Translations under genes and position numbers: made by a program
Notes under the pieces: model-generated
Databases searched by the model: none
Seen by the model: the letters and a program-made list of their open reading frames with translations, nothing else
Told to the model about the DNA's origin: nothing
Part shown: positions 1 through 6,612 of the stretch, piece after piece
How the letters are laid out: every line of letters starts with the position of its first letter
Position numbering within the stretch: position 1 is the first letter of the stretch
Source: CAXBPY01 sp003455275
GTDB taxonomy: Bacteria > Bacteroidota > Bacteroidia > Chitinophagales > UBA10324
Length of the DNA stretch: 33,035 nucleotides
Reading direction: 5' to 3'
Assembly: GCA_963977675.1 (NCBI GenBank)
Contig: CAXBPY010000034.1
Coordinates: 1 to 33,035, forward strand

Positions 1-1169
1 TAAAACCAATTGTGCCCAACCTCGTGCGCAATCACTTCATCAAGCGTGGCAGCATTTCCTGTTTTTCCAATCACAGTAATCATCGGATATTCCATTCCTC
101 CTCCTGCAGTGAGCGCGCCGTCAACTGCCGTTGCATGCGGATACGGATAATCGCCAATCCATTTTGAATAGTAGTAAATAGCTGAGTCAACAAACTGGAC
201 AGAGTTTCGCCACACATTGGTGTGATTGCTCGTGAACAAAACCGTTGTCGCAACTTTTTTTCCTGATTCAAGTGTCACCACATCGCGAACAATCATATAT
301 CGCTTGTCAGCAAACCACGCGAAGTCATGAACATCTTCTGCATGAAAATGAAGTGTCTTCATTTCATAATCAGAAACAGGAAACTTCATGCTGAAAGAAT
401 CATTCTCTGCAATTTCTTTTTGCGCTTCACTCATTTCAAGAGAAAGATATTTTCTGGATGATGCTTCCTTCACGGCAAGAAATTTTTTCTCATCATCACT
501 CATCAATTCGCCTGTTGCATCCATTACATAATTTTTTGGGAGCGTGATGAACACATCAAGCACTCCATACTCCGAATAAAATTCTCCCTGATCGAGATAT
601 GGAATCGGATGCCAGCCATAGCGGTCATACACCGCCGGCTTCGGATACCACTGAGAGATTTGATACTGCTGGCCATCGCGCCCCATGCGCGAAAATGTTT
701 TCGGAATCTTCACGCGGAACGGAGTAGTAATGGTGATTTGCTCGTGCGGCGCAAGCGGTTTGTTCAGCCAGATGCGCGCGATGTCAATATTGTTTGCATC
801 GTATTCGAGTTTCACGCTTTCATCATTCACCTTAAAATCGAGTGAGTCAATAAAGCCGCGCTCTTCTTCGGTAGAGAAATAAAAATCAGTGGCTCCGTTT
901 TCTAATTTCTGTTTTGCGAAAGCAGTGTTGTTGTTCTTGTAAGCATTCGCCCACAAGTGAAACCAGATAAACTTCAGCGTGTCGGGCGAGTTGTTGATAT
1001 ACACCATACTCTCCGTTGCGCGCAGCATATTTTTTTCGTCATCCAACTTCACCTGAATGGTATAATCAACTTCCTGCTGGAAATAGTTGCGGAGATTGTT
1101 TTGAGAGAAGCCTTTCTGCACACCTTTCGACAAACTCAAGGTGACAAGAACAAATAAAAATTTTTTCAT
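1..1169 (-). CDS. M1 family metallopeptidase (partial, C-terminal part outside window)
   Basis: Only the first 389 codons are present; the gene runs off the left edge. The translation has the N-terminal beta-domain typical of M1 (gluzincin) aminopeptidases, the substrate-binding motif GGMEYP at about residues 357-362, and the zinc motif HEVGH at 382-386 followed by NWF at the very edge. The third zinc ligand (Glu) would lie just outside. The protein should be a zinc aminopeptidase-like enzyme. The N-terminus starts MKKFLFVLVTL and looks like a signal peptide, so periplasmic or surface location is expected, but residues 9-17 are encoded by a palindromic dispersed repeat (1121-1143) that puts two lysines where a cleavage region should be. 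It lies 26 bp downstream of the acyl-CoA reductase stop on the same strand, so co-transcription is likely. Family call is firm; exact substrate unknown. Confidence 0.93.
   Translation of the reverse strand, partial: MKKFLFVLVTLSLSKGVQKGFSQNNLRNYFQQEVDYTIQVKLDDEKNMLRATESMVYINNSPDTLKFIWFHLWANAYKNNNTAFAKQKLENGATDFYFSTEEERGFIDSLDFKVNDESVKLEYDANNIDIARIWLNKPLAPHEQITITTPFRVKIPKTFSRMGRDGQQYQISQWYPKPAVYDRYGWHPIPYLDQGEFYSEYGVLDVFITLPKNYVMDATGELMSDDEKKFLAVKEASSRKYLSLEMSEAQKEIAENDSFSMKFPVSDYEMKTLHFHAEDVHDFAWFADKRYMIVRDVVTLESGKKVATTVLFTSNHTNVWRNSVQFVDSAIYYYSKWIGDYPYPHATAVDGALTAGGGMEYPMITVIGKTGNAATLDEVIAHEVGHNWF
1121..1143 (-). repeat. Small palindromic dispersed-type repeat inside a signal-peptide coding region
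   Basis: A 23-bp element with perfect 6-bp arms CACCTT (1121-1126) and AAGGTG (1138-1143). On the minus strand it encodes part of the string LSLSKGV. From memory, this sequence type (TTGAGTTTGTCGAAAGG and variants) is a common intergenic palindrome in Bacteroidota and other genomes and gives recurrent SLSKG/PELVEG peptides when read as protein. Only one clear copy is seen in this window. Its family assignment rests on recall, not on a search. Confidence 0.6.
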
Positions 1170-1195
1170 GAAAAATTATTTATTGAAAAGTAATT

Positions 1196-2209
1196 CTAAA
1201 CCGAAACTAAAAACTTCATCGTATCCACATCATCCGCATATTCATTCAACTCCGGCTCTTGGGATTTCCCGAATGGAATAAAATTTTTTCCAACGATGCA
1301 CTGAATCTGATTTCGTGATGAAGAAATTTTTTCTTCCAATTCTTTTTCTGTTTTGTAAAACTCATAATGCACGGTAGCAACCGGCGAAACAATATGTTCT
1401 TTCTCCACCAGCATCAGAAATTCATTTGCCAGGTGCGGAGTGTTGTTCATCAGCAAAAGCGTTCTGTTGTAATCATAATTGCTTTTGTATTTGTTGTGAT
1501 GAATGATTTCAGAATAAGATGAAAGACCTTCGAGAATTTTTTCAGGAGAAAAATTTTCAGGTAAAAAAATCTTCGACACATTCCGGCAGCCCAGCCCGAA
1601 GTAGCGGAAAATATCTTTTCCTAATTCAAAAATTTCGTCGCTGGTTTCTTCTCCGGTAAAAACTGCAACTGAACTTCTGTTGCTTCTGAAAAGGTGAGGC
1701 ATCTTTCCAAAATAATATTCGAAGTAACGAGTGCTGTTATTGCTTCCGGTTGCAATGATGGCATCAATGTTATTCAGCCGCTCTGCAAAAACTGTTTTGC
1801 CTATAAATGAAGGTGCAAGTTTTTCAAACTCCGAAATCAAAAAAGGCAGCAGCACTTCATCTTTCGAACTCAGCTTCACATGCGCAATATTTCCGGTCAG
1901 CCAGACACAGAGCAAATCATGAAAACCAACGAGGGGAATATTTCCTGCCATGATGATTCCGATTTTTTTCGAAGAAGAATTTTTCAATTCATAATTCTCA
2001 AGCCAGTGTTCTGATTTTTTTTCTTCCAAAAAATAATTTGCAATACTGCGCAGCATTGTTTCCTGATTTTCTATTGTGAACCAGTTGTTGCGCTGATAAG
2101 CTTCGAGTGTTTTTCGCTGAAGTTCTTCAGGGAAATTCAGAATGTAATTCCGCAACTCCTGCAATGCTGAAATCTTTTCGCTCACTTGCGGTTCAAGAAT
2201 TTTTGTCAA
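1196..2209 (-). CDS. LuxC-like acyl-CoA reductase (aldehyde dehydrogenase superfamily)
   Basis: 337 residues, resembling the LuxC/acyl-CoA reductase family that reduces acyl-CoA or acyl thioesters to aldehydes with NADPH. Visible family features are the block MAGNIPLVGFHD (about 88-99), the GSNNSTRYFEYYF segment (155-167), RSSVAV (178-183), and the likely catalytic cysteine C208 in FGLGCRN. No luxD, luxE or luciferase genes are nearby, so bioluminescence is not implied. The divergent neighbour is a 2[4Fe-4S] ferredoxin with a 70-bp gap; this pairing is, as I recall, recurrent in Bacteroidota and suggests a linked redox role. A DNA-binding or cofactor-only role cannot be excluded. Start chosen at the first ATG, with the divergent promoter region immediately upstream. 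Confidence 0.88.
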   Translation of the reverse strand: MTKILEPQVSEKISALQELRNYILNFPEELQRKTLEAYQRNNWFTIENQETMLRSIANYFLEEKKSEHWLENYELKNSSSKKIGIIMAGNIPLVGFHDLLCVWLTGNIAHVKLSSKDEVLLPFLISEFEKLAPSFIGKTVFAERLNNIDAIIATGSNNSTRYFEYYFGKMPHLFRSNRSSVAVFTGEETSDEIFELGKDIFRYFGLGCRNVSKIFLPENFSPEKILEGLSSYSEIIHHNKYKSNYDYNRTLLLMNNTPHLANEFLMLVEKEHIVSPVATVHYEFYKTEKELEEKISSSRNQIQCIVGKNFIPFGKSQEPELNEYADDVDTMKFLVSV

Positions 2210-2213
2210 TGTA

Positions 2214-2243
2214 TTTGATAATTTTTAGTTCTGATTACTTTTG
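2214..2243 (+). promoter_or_regulatory. Predicted Bacteroidota promoter for the ferredoxin gene
   Basis: TTTG at 2214-2217 and TACTTTTG at 2236-2243 are 18 bp apart, an exact match to TTTG / TAnnTTTG. The ferredoxin start codon follows 36 bp downstream. The element lies in the 70-bp divergent gap and begins just behind the acyl-CoA reductase start codon. Confidence 0.6.
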
Positions 2244-2279
2244 GCGGCGCACAAAATAAACTCAAGAAAAAAACAGAAC

Positions 2280-2627
2280 ATGGCAATTAAAATCACTGAA
2301 GAATGTATCAACTGCGGGGCATGTGAACCTGAATGTCCGAACAACGCGATTTATGAAGGTGGGGCTGAATGGGCGTTTGCTGATGGAACTACTGTAAAAG
2401 GAATGGTGACCATGCTCGATGGTAGCCAAATGGATGCTGACCAACGCAACGCACCGATTTCTTCTGACTTGTATTTTATTGTTCCGGAGAAATGCACAGA
2501 GTGCGAAGGTTTTCATGAAGAGCCGCAATGCGCTGCCGTTTGTCCTGTTGATTGCTGCGTTCCTGATCCGGATCATGTTGAAACCAAGGAACAACTTCAG
2601 GCAAAGAAGGATAAGATGCATATCTGA
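2280..2627 (+). CDS. 2[4Fe-4S] ferredoxin (dicluster, with extended second motif)
   Basis: 115 residues from the ATG at 2280; an upstream in-frame ATG at 2241 overlaps the promoter and is rejected. Cluster motif 1 is C9-x2-C12-x2-C15-x3-C19-P. Motif 2 is C72-x2-C75-x8-C84-x3-C88-P; the long x8 spacing is the pattern of Allochromatium-type low-potential ferredoxins. A segment of about 45 residues lies between the two motifs. It should be a cytoplasmic one-electron carrier. Divergent from the LuxC-like acyl-CoA reductase, so a shared redox role is plausible but unproven. It has its own promoter and a strong terminator, so it is probably monocistronic. Confidence 0.92.
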   Translation: MAIKITEECINCGACEPECPNNAIYEGGAEWAFADGTTVKGMVTMLDGSQMDADQRNAPISSDLYFIVPEKCTECEGFHEEPQCAAVCPVDCCVPDPDHVETKEQLQAKKDKMHI

Positions 2628-2708
2628 GCTGGATGACGGAAGACCGAAGATGATTGCTGAAAAGAAAATAATGGATTAGAAAAATCAAATTGAAAATTTC
2701 AAACTCAC

Positions 2709-2746
2709 AAAAAGCCGCTGCGAAAAAAATTCGTAGCGGCTTTTTT
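2709..2746 (+). terminator. Intrinsic terminator after the ferredoxin gene
   Basis: GCCGCTGCGAA (2714-2724) pairs with TTCGTAGCGGC (2730-2740) with one G-U pair across a 5-nt loop; flanking A and T runs lengthen the stem and give a T6 tail. It ends 12 bp before the MFS start codon, so the MFS gene is probably transcribed separately or by readthrough. Confidence 0.9.
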
Positions 2747-2757
2747 ACTTAACAGAG

Positions 2758-4008
2758 ATGCCGGAAGAAAAAAAACACGATCCATTTGTTTCGCTTCGAT
2801 CTGCGGAGTTCCGGTTTTTTTTGCTATATCGTTTTCTTTTCACTGTTGCCATTCGAATGCAGGGAGTGATTGTGGGGTGGCAGGTTTTTCAAATCACACA
2901 TGATCCACTTTCACTTGGATTGATTGGATTGGCAGAAGCAGTCCCTTATATCGTTTCTTCATTTTTTGCCGGGCACACTGCCGATGTGATGAACCGGAAA
3001 TTTCTGATGGTGATTTTCACGATTGTATTTTTTGTGTGTGCAGTGTTGCTCACTGTTTTCACACTGAACAATTCTTCCTTCCTTACTCACTATGGAATCA
3101 TACCGATTTACGCTGTGATTTTTATTTCAGGAATTGCGCGCGGATTTCTTGCTCCGGCAACAAGCGCATTGCTCTCTCAAATTATTCCAAGAGAACATTA
3201 CACCAACTCAACTGCGTGGAATAGTAATGTGTGGCACACAGCTGCTGTGAGTGGTCCCGCACTCGGAGGATTTATTTATGGATTTGCGGGTGTAACAAAT
3301 GCATACCTGTGTGTAGTTTCATTGATAGCTCTCTCTTTCGCTATGGCAATGTTTGTTCGAAGTCATCCAATTCCTGCTCGCGAAAAAAATGAAAGCATCA
3401 TGAAGAGTTTGAATGAAGGAGTGAAATTTTTATTCAGCACAAAAACATTACTTGCTGCCATCACACTCGATCTGTTTGCGGTGTTGTTTGGCGGAGCAGT
3501 GGCAGTGCTTCCCATGTTTGCCGATGAAGTTTTAAAAGTGGGACCGGAAGGCCTTGGTCTGCTGAATGCTGCGCCATTCGTTGGTTCTGTGCTGATGGGA
3601 ATTGTGCTTGCTATTCTTCCTCCGCTGAAAGAAGCAGGAAAGTGGTTGCTGCTTTGTGTCGCAGGTTTTGGTGTAATGACTATTGCATTTGCGTTCTCCG
3701 CTAATTTTTATTTATCACTTTCCATTCTGGTTGTGATTGGGATGCTTGATAATGTGAGTGTAATTATTCGACACTCACTTCAACAACTTTTAACTCCTGA
3801 TAATATGCGCGGAAGAATTTCGGCGCTCAATAATATTTTCATCGGAAGCAGCAATGAGATCGGCGCATTTGAATCAGGCAGCGCGGCAAAACTTATGGGA
3901 TTGATTCCATCAGTGATCTTCGGAGGTTGCATGTCTGTGGCAGTTGTTATTTTTTGCGCATGGAGATTTCCGGAACTGAAGAAAATTAACTTGAGAGATA
4001 TTAATTAA
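2758..4008 (+). CDS. MFS transporter
   Basis: 416 residues, very hydrophobic, with about 12 membrane segments. The loop after the second segment, GHTADVMNRK, fits the MFS loop 2-3 motif (GxxxDRxGRR). The opening (Arg-rich start, MQGVIVGWQVFQIT, then SLGLIGLAEAVPYI) resembles the MFS_3/EntS-like exporters, whose members export siderophores or drugs, but the substrate cannot be told from the sequence. Starts 12 bp after the ferredoxin terminator. The stop lies 4 bp from the convergent stop of the ABC-F gene, with no terminator between them. Confidence 0.88.
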   Translation: MPEEKKHDPFVSLRSAEFRFFLLYRFLFTVAIRMQGVIVGWQVFQITHDPLSLGLIGLAEAVPYIVSSFFAGHTADVMNRKFLMVIFTIVFFVCAVLLTVFTLNNSSFLTHYGIIPIYAVIFISGIARGFLAPATSALLSQIIPREHYTNSTAWNSNVWHTAAVSGPALGGFIYGFAGVTNAYLCVVSLIALSFAMAMFVRSHPIPAREKNESIMKSLNEGVKFLFSTKTLLAAITLDLFAVLFGGAVAVLPMFADEVLKVGPEGLGLLNAAPFVGSVLMGIVLAILPPLKEAGKWLLLCVAGFGVMTIAFAFSANFYLSLSILVVIGMLDNVSVIIRHSLQQLLTPDNMRGRISALNNIFIGSSNEIGAFESGSAAKLMGLIPSVIFGGCMSVAVVIFCAWRFPELKKINLRDIN

Positions 4009-4012
4009 ACAC

Positions 4013-5893
4013 TCAGCTTTCTTTTTCGCTTAACTCAAGCCAACGCATACTTTTTTCATCAATCAAATCAATCACTTGCTGCAATCGGGTTCCCCACTGC
4101 CGCAGATCCTCATGATTTGATGATCCGGATTGCAGGTTTTCTGTAAGCAGTTTTTTTTCTTCTTCAAGTTTTGGAATTTCTTTTTCAAGATTTTCGAATT
4201 CACGCTTCTCGTTAAAGTTCATTCGAGTCTTGTATCGCTCTGAAATATTTTTCTTTTTTTCTTCCGGTTTTTGTTCAGCCGATTTTTCATTTTCCTCGGA
4301 GTCTTTCGCATTTCTATAATCTGAATAGTTTCCGGGAAATACACGAATGTTTCCGTTTCCATCAAAAACAAAAAGATGTTCAACTAATTTGTCCATGAAA
4401 TACCGATCATGAGAAACAATTAAAAGACATCCCATATAGTTTTCCAGAAATTCTTCGAGCGCCTGCAGCGTGATAAGATCAAGGTCATTGGTTGGTTCAT
4501 CCAGTATCAGAAAGTTCGGATTCCTGATCAGAATGGTAAGCAGATGCAATCTTCTTTTCTCTCCGCCACTCAGGCTGGAAACATATGTAAAATGTTGATT
4601 GAGCGGGAAGCCAAACATTTGCAAAAACTGTGAGGCCATTACCTTGCTGCCATCGGCCATTGGAATAAATTCCGCGATGTTTTTTACAACTTCAATTACG
4701 CGTAAGTCTTCCTTGAGGTTCATCCCTTCCTGATTAAAGTATCCGTAAATGATGGTTTCGCCTACATTCACCTTTCCTGAATCAGCTTTGTCTTTTTCAG
4801 TGATAATGTTCAGGAATGTTGTTTTACCAGAACCATTCTTTCCTACAATTCCGATTCGCTCTCCCCGTTTGAAAGTATAGTCGAACCCGTTCATAATTTT
4901 TTGTTCACCGAATTGCTTATATACTTTTTTCAGTTCTAAAACTTTGCCTCCAATGCGATTCATCTTCACCTGCAACTGAAGTTCTTCTTCCTTCTTTCTT
5001 CCCTTTAATTTTTCTTCAATCTCTCCAAAGGCGTCAATTCTGGATTTTGATTTTGTGGTTCTCGCTTTCGGCATCTTTCGAACCCATTCCAATTCTTTAC
5101 GATATCTGTTTTTCAGTTTTTCGTATTCGCTCACATCATTTAATGAGCGTTGCTCTTTTTGCTCTAAAAATTTTTCATAATTCCCTTCGTATCTGAAAAT
5201 TTTTCCGTTGTCTAATTCAATAATTGTGTCGCATAAATTTTCCAGAAAATACCGGTCGTGTGTTACAAGCAGAAGAGTGAGATTTTGTCTTGATAAATAT
5301 CCTTCGAGCCATTCAATCATTTCAATATCGAGATGATTGGTTGGCTCATCAAGAATCAGAAATTGCGGCTCATCAATCAACACACGCGCCAGCGCAACTC
5401 TTCTTTTCTGTCCTCCGGAAAGCGAAGCGATCTTCTGACTAAAATTTGTAATACCTAATTTTCCTAAAACCTGTTTTACTCTCGATTCATGATCCCATGC
5501 TTTTAGTTCATCAACTTGATGCATAGCATGGTGAAGAGCCGCTGTATTTTCTACAGTCGGATTTTTTTCGTGTTCATCATGCAATCTTTCATATTCTTTT
5601 ATTGCAGTTATTTCTCTGGAGTGACTCAAAAAAATATTGTCCAGTACTGAAAGTTCTTCATTGAACACCGGATTCTGTTCAAGGAAACCTAAACTCACAT
5701 TTTTGTTACGCGTAACAATTCCTTCGTCAGCAACATCATCGCCTGTAATTATTTTTAGCAGTGAAGATTTTCCGGAACCATTGCGGGCCACAAGTGCAAC
5801 CTTGTTTCCCCAATTGATTCCAAAACTAATTTTCTCAAATAAAACTCGCTCACCAAACGACTTTGTAATATTCTCTAAACTCAAAACATTCAT
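4013..5893 (-). CDS. ABC-F family ATPase (Uup-like)
   Basis: 626 residues with two ABC domains and no membrane segments, the layout of ABC-F proteins that act on ribosomes. Domain 1: P-loop 36-43 (ARNGSGKS), signature LSGGQ 158-162, Walker B FLILDE 178-183, switch histidine H212. Domain 2: P-loop 351-358 (GKNGSGKT), LSGGE, FLILDEPTNDLD, SHDRYF. The basic linker between domains and a charged C-terminal coiled-coil (about 540-626) match the Uup/YfmR-type branch, which helps resolve stalled translation. The first P-loop glycine is alanine, which I recall as common in Bacteroidota members. Both catalytic glutamates are present, so both sites look active. A resistance role is not indicated. Confidence 0.93.
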   Translation of the reverse strand: MNVLSLENITKSFGERVLFEKISFGINWGNKVALVARNGSGKSSLLKIITGDDVADEGIVTRNKNVSLGFLEQNPVFNEELSVLDNIFLSHSREITAIKEYERLHDEHEKNPTVENTAALHHAMHQVDELKAWDHESRVKQVLGKLGITNFSQKIASLSGGQKRRVALARVLIDEPQFLILDEPTNHLDIEMIEWLEGYLSRQNLTLLLVTHDRYFLENLCDTIIELDNGKIFRYEGNYEKFLEQKEQRSLNDVSEYEKLKNRYRKELEWVRKMPKARTTKSKSRIDAFGEIEEKLKGRKKEEELQLQVKMNRIGGKVLELKKVYKQFGEQKIMNGFDYTFKRGERIGIVGKNGSGKTTFLNIITEKDKADSGKVNVGETIIYGYFNQEGMNLKEDLRVIEVVKNIAEFIPMADGSKVMASQFLQMFGFPLNQHFTYVSSLSGGEKRRLHLLTILIRNPNFLILDEPTNDLDLITLQALEEFLENYMGCLLIVSHDRYFMDKLVEHLFVFDGNGNIRVFPGNYSDYRNAKDSEENEKSAEQKPEEKKKNISERYKTRMNFNEKREFENLEKEIPKLEEEKKLLTENLQSGSSNHEDLRQWGTRLQQVIDLIDEKSMRWLELSEKES

Positions 5894-5994
5894 GGGAGCG
5901 CGAAAATAATTTTATTGATGCTTGAAAATTTTTTTTCAAAATCTAAACTTATTTTCAGGATCGTATGTTAAAAAAATTTAAATGACAATCGAAT

Positions 5995-6522
5995 ATGACC
6001 ACACAAAAAACTTATGAAGGCCGTGTAATTTTTTATGATAAGAGCAAAGGTTTCGGCCGGATTCAAAACAATGAATTAGGAAATGTTTTTCTCCATCAAA
6101 GTAAGTTTGTTGAGAATTACAAAATGGGCCATGCGAATGATTTGGTAAGTTATGAAGTCATTCCGTCTACCAAAAAACCAGGAGTTTTTGAAGCCATAAA
6201 TGTGCGCTTTGTGAAAAATGAAAACCTTCAAACAATCATTGAAGCATTCGCAGAAAAATCAAACCTTAAAGGGAAGGTTTTAAAAATGAATGCCGGTGGA
6301 TTGCTTATGGATATTTATGGCATTGAAGTCTTTCTACCAAAATCTGAGGTTGACATTTTTGAATTTAACTCTTACACTGTTTTTCTAAATAAAGATTTAG
6401 ATGTCAGAGTGATTTCGATGGATGACAGAAGTGTGGTTGTTTCAAGAAAAGTAATTCTGGAAGAAGAAGAAACATCATACAGGCATTCCGGAAAGGAAAC
6501 ACATCCACACATAGAGGTTTGA
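5995..6522 (+). CDS. Two-domain RNA-binding protein: cold-shock-like domain plus S1-like domain
   Basis: 175 residues. Residues 5-72 form a cold-shock-like OB fold with RNP1-like KGFGRI (18-23) and RNP2-like VFLHQS (31-36). Residues about 89-153 look like an S1-type OB fold (LKGKVLKMNAGGLLMDIYG... FLPKSEV... DLDVRVISMD... VVVSRK). The C-terminus is acidic, then His-rich. Likely a cytoplasmic RNA-binding protein, perhaps acting on mRNA structure or ribosomes. The single-polypeptide CSD-S1 arrangement is unusual next to stand-alone cold-shock proteins of about 70 residues. The start at 5995 is in frame; an ATG at 5982 is not. Stands alone between a divergent ABC-F gene and a downstream esterase. 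Confidence 0.75.
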   Translation: MTTQKTYEGRVIFYDKSKGFGRIQNNELGNVFLHQSKFVENYKMGHANDLVSYEVIPSTKKPGVFEAINVRFVKNENLQTIIEAFAEKSNLKGKVLKMNAGGLLMDIYGIEVFLPKSEVDIFEFNSYTVFLNKDLDVRVISMDDRSVVVSRKVILEEEETSYRHSGKETHPHIEV

Positions 6523-6562
6523 CTATTATCTATTCCGGGTCAGCGTCTATTTCCTATTATCT

Positions 6563-6583
6563 GTAACACAATTGAATTGTTAC
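6563..6583. promoter_or_regulatory. Inverted repeat upstream of the T9SS esterase
   Basis: GTAACA-N9-TGTTAC, perfect 6-bp arms, ending 29 bp before the esterase ATG. The position and symmetry would suit a dimeric regulator or a leader hairpin. No regulator gene is adjacent, and chance occurrence is possible. Confidence 0.3.
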
Positions 6584-6612
6584 CGTTGAGAGCGTGAAAT
6601 ACCGTTTCTTCA

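Noticed and set aside
1196..2209. Bioluminescence operon
   Set aside because: LuxC-like reductases are widespread in non-luminous Bacteroidota and no luxA, B, D or E gene is present.
4058..5893. Loss of ATPase site 1 in the ABC-F protein because the first P-loop glycine is alanine
   Set aside because: The GSGKS core, signature and catalytic Glu are intact, and I recall alanine there in many Bacteroidota homologues.
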